Below, piece after piece: positions 1 through 6,150 of a DNA stretch of 10,245 nucleotides (position 1 is the stretch's first letter; each line of letters opens with the position of its first letter). A model generated the notes under the pieces. That model saw only the letters and a list, made by a program, of their open reading frames with translations. It was not told the origin of the DNA and did not search any database. This stretch comes from DATLOJ01 sp035536315 (GTDB lineage: Bacteria; Actinomycetota; CADDZG01; JAHWKV01): contig DATLOJ010000052.1 of the NCBI GenBank assembly GCA_035536315.1, positions 1 through 10,245 on the forward strand, given 5' to 3'. The position numbers were made by a program, and so were the translations under genes.

Positions 1-157
1 CCTTGCTTCTCTTAACGATTTCTTCCGCGATCGCTCCAACCTGCGTTGACTTGGTGCCGCCGCCGGCTATCTGTCTTGCGAGTTTTTCGGCTTTCTGCTT
101 CGGAATCTCCGCAAGACTCGAAGCCAGTTGGAGCGCGCTTCTTATCTGCTCGATCAT
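1..157 (-). CDS. Phasin-like (polyhydroxyalkanoate granule-associated family) protein, 3' part cut off
   Basis: This leftward reading frame starts at ATG (157-155) and leaves the window after 52 codons, so its C-terminus is missing. The start is backed by a strong ribosome binding site, AAAGGAG on the minus strand at 170-164, six bases before the ATG. The protein begins MIEQIRSALQLASSLAEIPK and continues with an amphipathic, Lys/Ala/Glu-rich helical pattern, a GGGTK turn, then another helix ending at the edge. This layout resembles small actinobacterial proteins annotated as phasin-like or PHA synthesis regulators, often found near HAD phosphatase, TPR and TlyA genes. That is a family resemblance only; there is no catalytic motif. 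It is divergent from the rhomboid gene and shares a 60-bp intergenic region with it. The role (granule or membrane surface helix protein) is an inference. Confidence 0.6.
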   Translation of the reverse strand, partial: MIEQIRSALQLASSLAEIPKQKAEKLARQIAGGGTKSTQVGAIAEEIVKRSK

Positions 158-183
158 GTGAATCTCCTTTAGTTCGGAGCGGT

Positions 184-211
184 TTGAAGCAACTTTGGCA
201 GGATATATCCT
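184..211 (+). promoter_or_regulatory. Likely promoter for a leaderless rhomboid mRNA
   Basis: A -35-like TTGAAG (184-189) and a -10-like TATCCT (206-211, fits TANNNT) are 16 bases apart. The -10 ends six bases before the ATG at 218, so transcription would begin at or next to the start codon. No Shine-Dalgarno sequence lies before this ATG, which fits a leaderless mRNA. The -10 is inside the 22-bp palindrome. Confidence 0.5.
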
Positions 212-216
212 GCCAA
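195..216. promoter_or_regulatory. Perfect 22-bp palindrome between divergent genes, probable operator
   Basis: The half-site TTGGCAGGATA (195-205) is followed directly by its exact reverse complement (206-216), with no mismatch and no spacer. It ends one base before the ATG of the rhomboid gene and covers that gene's likely -10 hexamer, so a bound dimeric repressor would block that transcript. It also lies 38 bases upstream of the start codon of the divergent phasin-like gene. It does not match the CIRCE, HspR or actinobacterial LexA consensus as I know them. The regulator is unknown. Confidence 0.6.
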
Positions 217-217
217 G

Positions 218-982
218 ATGTTGGGGTCCACTTCGCTCATTCCCATCCACGACGAGAACCCCACACGCACATTTTCGATTCTCACAGCGGTGCTAATAGG
301 CATCAACGTGTTCGTGTTTTTCTTTCTTCAACCCGGGGCATCGAGGGGCATCGACTGCCAGACCGCTCAGTTCTTGTACAAGTGGGGCGTCGTCCCGCAG
401 GAGATAAGCGACAACGTCGTTCTCACCGGGGAAGTGCCGGGGGGGCCGGGATGCCGGCTGCTTCCCAAGTCTATTCATGTCTCATTGATCAGCTCGATGT
501 TCCTGCACGGCGACCTGCTTCACCTCGGAGGCAACATGCTGTTTCTCTGGGTGTTCGGAAACAACATCGAGGACACGCTCGGAAAGATCAAGTACATGTT
601 GTTTTATCTCGTCACCGGCCTTGCTGCTTCTTTCGCTCACATCCTCACGAACGCGGACTCTGTTGTCCCTACGATCGGAGCGAGTGGCGCGGTCAGCGGT
701 CTGCTCGGTGCCTACCTGATCCTGTTTCCGAAGGCGCGCATCAAAGCGATCCTTCCTCTGTTCATCATCTGGCAGATCGTCAGGCTTCCTGCAACCGTTG
801 TTCTTGGAGTCTGGTTCGTCTCCCAGTTCCTAATCGGCGCCGGTCAGCAGGCCGGAGGCGGCGGAGTCGCATGGATGGCGCACGTAGGTGGATTCGTTGC
901 GGGAATGCTCCTCATTCTCGTCATGGGCGGCCGCAAGAAAGTGCGCCAGCAGCAGGTTCCTACGCCCGTCACTTACTCCTAA
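218..982 (+). CDS. Rhomboid family intramembrane serine protease
   Basis: A 254-residue polytopic membrane protein that should cleave transmembrane segments of other membrane proteins. The rhomboid marks are complete: HLGGN (102-106) with the oxyanion-type Asn106, the catalytic-serine motif GASG (154-157, Ser156), and the catalytic His222 in AHVGGFVAG. Membrane segments are seen near 17-38, 101-115, 125-144, 152-170, 175-205 and 218-236, giving the usual six-helix core. The loop after the first helix is long (about 39-95) and has two cysteines (47, 79), a possible disulfide on the outer face. The tail is short and basic (RKKVRQQQ). ATG 218 is the first possible start because an in-frame TGA lies at 185-187; homologs often begin near the IPxxDENP motif (here 8-14), so a few N-terminal residues are extra. 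The gene stops exactly where the convergent HAD gene stops. The substrate is unknown. Confidence 0.93.
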   Translation: MLGSTSLIPIHDENPTRTFSILTAVLIGINVFVFFFLQPGASRGIDCQTAQFLYKWGVVPQEISDNVVLTGEVPGGPGCRLLPKSIHVSLISSMFLHGDLLHLGGNMLFLWVFGNNIEDTLGKIKYMLFYLVTGLAASFAHILTNADSVVPTIGASGAVSGLLGAYLILFPKARIKAILPLFIIWQIVRLPATVVLGVWFVSQFLIGAGQQAGGGGVAWMAHVGGFVAGMLLILVMGGRKKVRQQQVPTPVTYS

Positions 983-1807
983 TTACGAAGGAGCGAGGTC
1001 GCCAAGACTCTCGAGGATGTAGTCGGGGGCCGGAAGATATTCGCCCATTGGCGTGACGCCGGAGAGCAAGAGGGCGGACTTCCAGCCGATGCGTGCCGCT
1101 CCCTCGATGTCGGAGTCAAGCCTGTCTCCGATCATTAGCACCTTATTTGTACCGAGCATTCGAGCCGCCGCTTCCATCATCGGGAGCTCAGGCTTGCCCA
1201 TCACGTTGGGGCGCATGCCCGACGCGGTCTCGATTGCGGCGACTATCGTTCCGGTACCGGGCTCCAGCCCGTTCTCGACCGGATAGGTCGCGTCCCTGTT
1301 CAAGGCGACGAAGTGTGAGCCGTTTCGAATTGCGCGGGCGGCCAAGTCCAGCCGCTGAAAGTCGAATCGTGAGTCCCTTCCGACCACCACTACTGCTGGC
1401 TGCTCCCCTGCGGCTGGCGGTCGAATGTCCAGGTGCGGCTCGAGTTGATCGACCACAGGTTGCGGGGCCAGTACGTACGCTTCGGCCCCCGTCAGGCTTC
1501 TTTCGGCCAGCCACCTGACCGTCACCGCGCACGTGTTCAGAATTTCCTCGGGGCTTGCATCGATCTCAGCGTCCCTCAGCCTTGTCGCCGCTTCCTCCGG
1601 AACATGCGCGCCGTTGTTAGTAAGAAAGACCACCGGCTTCGAAAGCCGCCGCAAAGCCATCATGCCTTCCGTCGCGCCCGGGAGTATCTGGGTTCCGCGC
1701 CAGATCACGCCGTCGAGGTCAACGGCAAAGCCTTCGAAAGTGTCGAGGGGAATGAGCAGTGGGTTATCCGGACAGACGTCCCAGTGCTTCCCTGTACGGT
1801 TCCGCAT
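983..1807 (-). CDS. HAD superfamily subfamily IIA phosphatase (NagD-like)
   Basis: A 274-residue cytoplasmic Mg-dependent phosphohydrolase. Motif I is DLDGV, with nucleophile Asp30 and acid/base Asp32. Motif II is FLTNNG (61-66). Motif III Lys205 is in GKPE, and the acidic motif IV is GDRLDSD (227-233, Asp228 and Asp233). Residues about 85-200 form the C2-type cap expected for HAD-IIA enzymes such as NagD and p-nitrophenyl phosphatases. The physiological substrate (sugar phosphate, nucleotide or glycolytic side product) cannot be read from sequence. The ATG at 1807 makes a 44-base overlap with the upstream TPR gene. There is no obvious Shine-Dalgarno site and no ATG, GTG or TTG between this start and motif I, so coupled translation from the TPR gene is likely. 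About 20 residues precede the usual start of the fold. The stop abuts the rhomboid stop with no spacing. Confidence 0.92.
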   Translation of the reverse strand: MRNRTGKHWDVCPDNPLLIPLDTFEGFAVDLDGVIWRGTQILPGATEGMMALRRLSKPVVFLTNNGAHVPEEAATRLRDAEIDASPEEILNTCAVTVRWLAERSLTGAEAYVLAPQPVVDQLEPHLDIRPPAAGEQPAVVVVGRDSRFDFQRLDLAARAIRNGSHFVALNRDATYPVENGLEPGTGTIVAAIETASGMRPNVMGKPELPMMEAAARMLGTNKVLMIGDRLDSDIEGAARIGWKSALLLSGVTPMGEYLPAPDYILESLGDLAPS

Positions 1808-2123
1808 CAGGCTTCATCGCAATAGCAATCTTCAAATGCCCGATCGCCGCTGCTTTGTTACCGAGCCTGGCATGACAAAGCGCGATTCCAAAGTGGGCAT
1901 AGTCGTCCGCGGGTCCGAGGTCGAGCGTGGCGGCGAACTCTTCCATTGCTCGCTTCGTGCGGCCACTGTTGTAGAGGGCTCGCGCCAATGCCTCTCTGAT
2001 GGAAGCTTTCTCGGGTTCCATCCGCACGGCCTTCTCCAGAGTCTCGACGGCTTCGAGGAACCTGCGTTCGTCGAGAAGACGCTTTCCCTCGCTGAAGAAA
2101 TCGTACGCGCCCCGGTCGCTCAC
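1764..2123 (-). CDS. Small tetratricopeptide repeat (TPR) protein
   Basis: A 119-residue protein made almost entirely of about three TPR units, near residues 6-39, 40-73 and 74-108. The spacing of Gly/Ala/Pro marks fits the repeat: in unit one Gly13, Ala25 and Pro37; in unit three Gly79, Ala93 and Pro105. No signal peptide or membrane segment is seen, so it is probably a cytoplasmic protein-interaction scaffold. The start is GTG at 2123, without a clear Shine-Dalgarno sequence. A weak -10-like GATAGT (minus strand, 2135-2130) lies six bases upstream, so it may be leaderless. Its 3' end overlaps the start of the HAD phosphatase by 44 bases, so the two are co-transcribed and perhaps functionally tied. 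The partner is unknown. Confidence 0.85.
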   Translation of the reverse strand: MSDRGAYDFFSEGKRLLDERRFLEAVETLEKAVRMEPEKASIREALARALYNSGRTKRAMEEFAATLDLGPADDYAHFGIALCHARLGNKAAAIGHLKIAIAMKPDAEPYREALGRLSG

Positions 2124-2134
2124 GTTTTAACTAT

Positions 2135-2180
2135 CGCGCCTCGGGGCGCGCCCTCCACACCGTTTGGCTGGCCCCCAGCC
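2135..2180. promoter_or_regulatory. Two perfect 6-bp hairpins in the divergent TPR/DUF1015 intergenic region
   Basis: Hairpin one has arms CGCGCC (2135-2140) and GGCGCG (2145-2150) around a TCGG loop. Hairpin two has arms GGCTGG (2166-2171) and CCAGCC (2175-2180) around CCC. Neither is followed by a T-tract on either strand, so they do not look like terminators. Both lie upstream of the starts of two divergent genes and could be protein-binding dyads or chance G+C-rich structure. Confidence 0.35.
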
Positions 2181-2190
2181 GTTTGTTAGG

Positions 2191-2199
2191 TGGTATAAG
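2191..2199 (+). promoter_or_regulatory. Extended -10 promoter for the DUF1015 gene
   Basis: TGG followed by TATAAG (2194-2199) is an extended -10 element (TGN before a TANAAN hexamer). It ends seven bases before the ATG at 2207, which predicts a leaderless mRNA. No convincing -35 box or Shine-Dalgarno site is present. This decides the start: the alternative TTG at 2183 would lie upstream of the transcript. Confidence 0.5.
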
Positions 2200-2206
2200 C
2201 CGCCCG

Positions 2207-3370
2207 ATGTCCAAGCTCGTTCCATTCGAAGCCTTGACCTACGCCCCTGATTACGACCTTGCGAAGGTGACAACGCCTCCGTATGACGTCATCTCCCCGG
2301 CCCGGCGTGCGGAACTGGAGACCCTCGATGAACACAGCTTCGTTCGAGTCATCCTTCCGGAAGCCCCGGACGCTGCTGGGACGCCCGCCTACCGCGAGGG
2401 GGCCGAACTCTTTCGATCGTGGATCGGATCGGTTCTGGTTCGGCAACCGGCAGAGTCGATGTTTGTTTACTCGATGAGGTTCACGATCGGCTCGATCGAG
2501 CAACAGACCGCAGGAGTAATCGCGGGCCTGGAGCTCGAGCGCCTCGGCGAGGGAAGCGTTCATCCTCACGAGCGGACGTTGCCCGCCGCGAAGGCCGACC
2601 GGCTGGAGATCATGAGGAACACCCGCGCGAACCTCGAGCCCTTATGGCTTTTCTCCGCGGCGCCGGTGGAGGGGTTCGATCGCATCGTCTCCGCCGCGAT
2701 GAGCCAGGAACCAGCAGCGGACTTCAGGGACCAGGACGAAGTGGAGCATCGATTGTGGCTGGTGAGCGAGCCTGCGACCGAGCAGTTGACGCGCGTTTTC
2801 GCCGGTCGGGATCTCGTTATTGCCGACGGTCATCATCGGTACGAGACCTCGGTGAGTTATCGAGACGAGCGCCGGGCCACGGACGGAAGCGGGCCGTGGG
2901 ACTTTGCGATGGTCTTTGTGGTGGACCCCTCTTTCATGGCGCCGCCCGTCCTTCCAATCCACAGGGTGGTGAACGCAACCACAGAGGAGGTTCGCCGGGT
3001 GATCGATCTGAGCCCATTTACCGGCTCGGCCGAGGAACTCGGGGGCCTGGTTTCATCGGGTACCGGGCAGATCGGCTTGTTGTCGGGCAGTGAGGCGTTC
3101 ACGATCGAGTACGAGGCGGATCTTGCCACCAGGTTCCTCGAGAACTCGGTCCTGACGCGGCTTGGAAGGGAAGTCGCTTACGAACACGACCTCGACGAGG
3201 CCATAAAGAAGGCCGGACAGGGGTGCGTTTTCGTTATGCCGCCCGCATCCCTGCCGCAGGTGGCCGAGAAAGCCAGAGCCGGTGAGCGCATGCCTCCCAA
3301 GACCACCCTGTTTTGGCCGAAGCCCAGGAGCGGAGTGGTCATGCGGGATCTAGCGGTTAATCAAGGGTAG
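2207..3370 (+). CDS. DUF1015 family protein (COG4198 type), function unknown
   Basis: A 387-residue soluble protein with the full set of conserved blocks of the DUF1015 family. These are an N-terminal PF-x(11)-Y-D segment leading into TPPYDVIS (23-30), VHPHERTL (118-125), ADGHHRYET (206-214), and a C-terminal RMPPKTTLFWPKPRSG (361-376). Length is normal for the family and there is no signal peptide. The DGHHR box recalls the ParB/sulfiredoxin-fold proteins, which include the free serine kinase SerK, so a nucleotide- or phosphate-handling role is possible; this is inference, not an assignment. I chose ATG 2207 rather than the in-frame TTG at 2183 because it matches the family N-terminus and lies just downstream of a -10 element. 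It is divergent from the TPR-HAD pair and 45 bases upstream of the transporter operon. Confidence 0.88.
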   Translation: MSKLVPFEALTYAPDYDLAKVTTPPYDVISPARRAELETLDEHSFVRVILPEAPDAAGTPAYREGAELFRSWIGSVLVRQPAESMFVYSMRFTIGSIEQQTAGVIAGLELERLGEGSVHPHERTLPAAKADRLEIMRNTRANLEPLWLFSAAPVEGFDRIVSAAMSQEPAADFRDQDEVEHRLWLVSEPATEQLTRVFAGRDLVIADGHHRYETSVSYRDERRATDGSGPWDFAMVFVVDPSFMAPPVLPIHRVVNATTEEVRRVIDLSPFTGSAEELGGLVSSGTGQIGLLSGSEAFTIEYEADLATRFLENSVLTRLGREVAYEHDLDEAIKKAGQGCVFVMPPASLPQVAEKARAGERMPPKTTLFWPKPRSGVVMRDLAVNQG

Positions 3371-3375
3371 GACGT

Positions 3376-3411
3376 TACAATTCAAGGGTTATCCCGATTA
3401 CTCGCGAGGAG
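3376..3411 (+). promoter_or_regulatory. Putative promoter and ribosome binding site of the transporter operon
   Basis: The 45-base gap after the DUF1015 stop contains TACAAT (3376-3381), one mismatch from TATAAT. The best -35 position, inside the end of the DUF1015 gene, is poor. A strong Shine-Dalgarno AGGAG (3407-3411) lies four bases before the ATG at 3416. A leader of about 28 bases is predicted. No terminator hairpin separates DUF1015 from this gene, so readthrough is also possible. Confidence 0.4.
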
Positions 3412-3415
3412 ACTC

Positions 3416-4552
3416 ATGCGCAAAAGTCGTAAGGACGCTCCCACTGGGCGAAAGGTCGTAATGATCACGGCCATCGTGCTGATTGCAGGAATCTCGGCTG
3501 CTTACGCGGACCAGGCGGATGTCCACCCTGCAGGTACCGGTCAGGGGTGGTTCTGGAGAAGCCGCCCCAACGTCGAGGCACCGAACATGAGCGTTCCCGG
3601 AGCGGGGGTTGCGGTCGGCGGTGACGTTTATACCCTTCCGTTGCCGCGGGGTGAAGGGACATTGGCGTCGAAGGACTGGCCCCCCGACCACCTCTACGTG
3701 GGATGGGATTCGCTTTCCAAGTCAGCAGAGATGGTTTCTGCCGTTAACTTCGACCTTTCGGAGATCCCGCAGGGGTCCAAGATCACCCGCTTCGTCATGA
3801 CCCTTATCGAGCACCCCAACGGGCAGTCCCCCCAGGCCCACAAGGGAGCCAATCGGGCAGCGGCTCTTGCACAAGGGATCGTCGCCTGTCCGTGGCCTGA
3901 GTTCTTCGGGGGCACAACCGCCGCCCCTATGGATCAGGCCCCCGCGGCCGAGAGAAAGTGCGATCAGGGTATAGCAGGAGCCGCGGCAACCGAGCCCGAG
4001 GGGGGCGAAGCGGTTGCAATCAACCAGCTGTTCAAGTGGACATTCGACCTAACCCCCATGGCTACAAACTGGGCCTCCACCGAAAACCCGTCTATATCCC
4101 TGGAGCCCAACATGGCAGCTCCATCGGGTAGCAACTGGGTAACGTCGTTTCACTCGGGCGTCTACAAGCAAGACGGTCAGGCCGCACCCGGAGTTTTTGC
4201 GTCGGTCAGCTTCGAGCCGCCACCAGATGACGGGTCCGGCGGCATCTCTTTCGACGAAGACGTCTCTGACGTGGGAGGTTTCGAGAGCTTTGGAGGCAGC
4301 GGAAGCCTGCCCTCGGATGATCTGGCCCCAGGTGGGCCGCCCGCCAAGGCTCCAAGGACCATCGCATCGGGAGCATTTGGAGAGGGGCGTCCCGCCGATT
4401 TTTGGGACATCCCGGTTCTCATGTGGGTCGCCGCCATTCTGCTGCTCTTGTTCGTGGGTGGCTCCGGCTGGGCTTTGCAGTTCGAAGCTCTTGCCGGCCG
4501 GCCGCCCGGAGCAGCCAGTGCATTGATGGAGGGAAGGAACTCGCGTAAATGA
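3416..4552 (+). CDS. Secreted, membrane-anchored surface protein with DNRLRE-like beta-sandwich, unknown role
   Basis: A 378-residue predicted type I membrane protein. A basic start (MRKSRK) and hydrophobic core (15-29) end in AYA before Asp32, a good signal peptidase I site. Residues about 67-268 look like a beta-sandwich of the DNRLRE or cell-surface adhesion type: VSAVNFDLSEIPQGSKITRF (107-126) matches the usual 'xxFDLSxIPxGAxITxA' strand pair, WTFDLTPMATNW (208-219) matches the 'DVTxxVxxW' strand, and FASVSFEPP (261-269) is the last strand. Cys158 and Cys182 could form a disulfide. A Gly/Ser/Asp/Pro-rich linker (270-328) leads to a transmembrane helix (about 332-355) and a short basic cytoplasmic tail. 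It has a strong ribosome binding site. Its stop overlaps the next start (ATGA), so it is coupled to the importer and may serve it at the cell surface. No enzyme motif is seen. Confidence 0.85.
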   Translation: MRKSRKDAPTGRKVVMITAIVLIAGISAAYADQADVHPAGTGQGWFWRSRPNVEAPNMSVPGAGVAVGGDVYTLPLPRGEGTLASKDWPPDHLYVGWDSLSKSAEMVSAVNFDLSEIPQGSKITRFVMTLIEHPNGQSPQAHKGANRAAALAQGIVACPWPEFFGGTTAAPMDQAPAAERKCDQGIAGAAATEPEGGEAVAINQLFKWTFDLTPMATNWASTENPSISLEPNMAAPSGSNWVTSFHSGVYKQDGQAAPGVFASVSFEPPPDDGSGGISFDEDVSDVGGFESFGGSGSLPSDDLAPGGPPAKAPRTIASGAFGEGRPADFWDIPVLMWVAAILLLLFVGGSGWALQFEALAGRPPGAASALMEGRNSRK

Positions 4553-6132
4553 AAAGCCGCACGAAACCGCCGCTACAACTGATCTCTGTTTGTTTCGCGC
4601 TGCTGCTTTTTGCTACCGCCTGTGGTCAGAAGCCCGAGGTCCATGTCGTCGGATCGGGTGGCGGTGGCCAGTTTGCTTCAGAGGAGCAGCTTGCGGAAGG
4701 CGAAGTTGCAGGTGAAGGGGGCCTAGAACCCGGAGCAGCCGGCGGTCAGTCGGGCGGAGCTGGTGGTACCGGCGGTGGCACGCAAAAAGGTGGGGGCACG
4801 GCAGCCCAGGGCGGGGGCGGACCGTCCGGTCCGGGGGACACGACCGGAGTAACCGCTACCGGGATCAAGATCGGCTTTCATGCACCTATAACGGGCGCGG
4901 CCTCGGTCGCGCTGGAAGACATTGCCGGCGGTGTGAACCTTCTCAAGCAGTACCTCGAAGGTAAGGGCATCAAGATTCACGGCCGCTCCACAACGACGAT
5001 CTTGAAAGACGATCAGTACAACCCTTCGACGGCAGTAGCCGTCTGCAGAGAGCTCGTGGAACAGGAAAAGGTATTCATGCTCATCGGGGGGGGAGGAACA
5101 GACCAGGTTATTGCTTGTGCCAGGTATGCAGGTAGCAAGGGCGTTCCTTACATCTCTGCGGGGGTGACCGAAACCGTCCTCAAAGGTCTGAAGAACTACT
5201 TTGCCTTCAGCCCAAGTTATCCGGACCAGTCCAAACCCCTTGTCCAGATGATCAAGAACTTCGATGCCGGCCCCGCACGAGGCGGACGGGTACTCGTTGA
5301 CCGTTGCAACGAAGCTGCAGCGGGGACGTGCATGGACCCCGACAACAACAACACGGGGCCGGGACCGAACAAACCGAAGGTCGCAATCATCTACTCGGAC
5401 ACTGAAGGGTTCTACGACGCGCGCGACGCGTTCATCGCTGCCCATAAGGAGGAGTTCGGTGGGGAAAGCCCCATCGTGAAGGACATCACCAAGTTCAACA
5501 TTTCCGGCAACGAGGCTACGCAGCTGGTGACGCAGTTCAAACAGCAAGGAGTCGACGTCATCTTCATTCTTACGTCTCCGACCAACTGGACCACACTGAT
5601 GAGCGCTGCTGGGAGCCGGTCCTCGGGACAGAGCTACTTTCCCAGATGGGTCGGTGTAGGGGTAACCAAGGGCCTCGACATCATCCCGCGGCTGCTTGCT
5701 TGCCCCAGCTACCCTGCTGCATTCAAGAACTCGCTTGTGTTCAGCCCGTGGTTCTCGGTTCGGCACCCGGACGCGGCTCAGTTCGCAGAAGCGTGGCGGG
5801 CTTACTCGAACGATAGCAGGGACTACAAAAGGGTAGACCTTGCATGGGGAACATACGGAGGGACTATCGCAATTGCTGCAATGCTCCACAACGCGGGCAA
5901 GAATTTGACTCGCCAGGGCTTTATTGCGGCCACTCAGCAGGCGCAGAACCTCAAATGGACGCCCGATATGGGGATCGAGCTGAAACAGGTCTATGGAGCC
6001 GCGTCCTACAGCGCCGGCAACCACTTCGGAGTCAAGGAATTCCATGTGCTTCACGGAGTGTGCGTTGGTGGCGAAGAGCAGGGGTATTGGGACCACATAC
6101 CGGGACAGGGTCACTTCGTAAGCGGCTTCTGA
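4549..6132 (+). CDS. ABC transporter solute-binding lipoprotein (branched-chain amino acid/LivK type)
   Basis: A 527-residue extracytoplasmic binding protein of the Peripla_BP_6 type. The signal peptide ends in a lipobox FATAC (21-25), so Cys25 should be lipidated. Residues about 35-97 are a Gly-rich tether, and the fold starts at TATGIKIGFHAPITG (102-116). Lobe one contains CRELVEQEKVFMLIGGGGTD (166-185) and GVPYISAG (198-205); lobe two starts at KVAIIYSD (277-284). At 239-275, near the hinge, is an extra segment with Cys253, Cys261 and DPDNNN. It is much longer than a typical LivK (about 370), mostly because of the tether and this insertion. The start overlaps the previous stop as ATGA, with AAGGA ten bases upstream. 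Ligand residues cannot be assigned; amino acids, amides, urea or aromatic acids are all used by this family. Tandem stops TGA TAA end the gene. Confidence 0.93.
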   Translation: MKSRTKPPLQLISVCFALLLFATACGQKPEVHVVGSGGGGQFASEEQLAEGEVAGEGGLEPGAAGGQSGGAGGTGGGTQKGGGTAAQGGGGPSGPGDTTGVTATGIKIGFHAPITGAASVALEDIAGGVNLLKQYLEGKGIKIHGRSTTTILKDDQYNPSTAVAVCRELVEQEKVFMLIGGGGTDQVIACARYAGSKGVPYISAGVTETVLKGLKNYFAFSPSYPDQSKPLVQMIKNFDAGPARGGRVLVDRCNEAAAGTCMDPDNNNTGPGPNKPKVAIIYSDTEGFYDARDAFIAAHKEEFGGESPIVKDITKFNISGNEATQLVTQFKQQGVDVIFILTSPTNWTTLMSAAGSRSSGQSYFPRWVGVGVTKGLDIIPRLLACPSYPAAFKNSLVFSPWFSVRHPDAAQFAEAWRAYSNDSRDYKRVDLAWGTYGGTIAIAAMLHNAGKNLTRQGFIAATQQAQNLKWTPDMGIELKQVYGAASYSAGNHFGVKEFHVLHGVCVGGEEQGYWDHIPGQGHFVSGF

Positions 6133-6150
6133 TAAAACTGCCATGACCTA

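Noticed and set aside
46..1056. A 336-codon plus-strand open frame covering the rhomboid region in another frame
   Set aside because: It is Arg/Ser/Pro-rich shadow sequence without family resemblance, and it overlaps the clear rhomboid gene and part of the phasin-like and HAD genes.
4409..4480. Surface protein membrane helix with GGSG as a rhomboid or rhombosortase cleavage target
   Set aside because: The Gly-rich spot is within or at the end of the helix rather than at its start, there is no Arg-cluster pattern of GlyGly-CTERM signals, and the rhomboid here is of the general type; the link would be pure guesswork.
4726..4845. GGN-rich stretch as a DNA repeat array
   Set aside because: No fixed repeat unit is visible; it is explained by the Gly-rich protein linker.
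4723..6144. A 473-codon open frame on the minus strand opposite the binding protein gene
   Set aside because: It lies antisense to a clear lipoprotein, has no recognisable family, signal or ribosome binding site, and its length reflects G+C-rich codon bias on the other strand.
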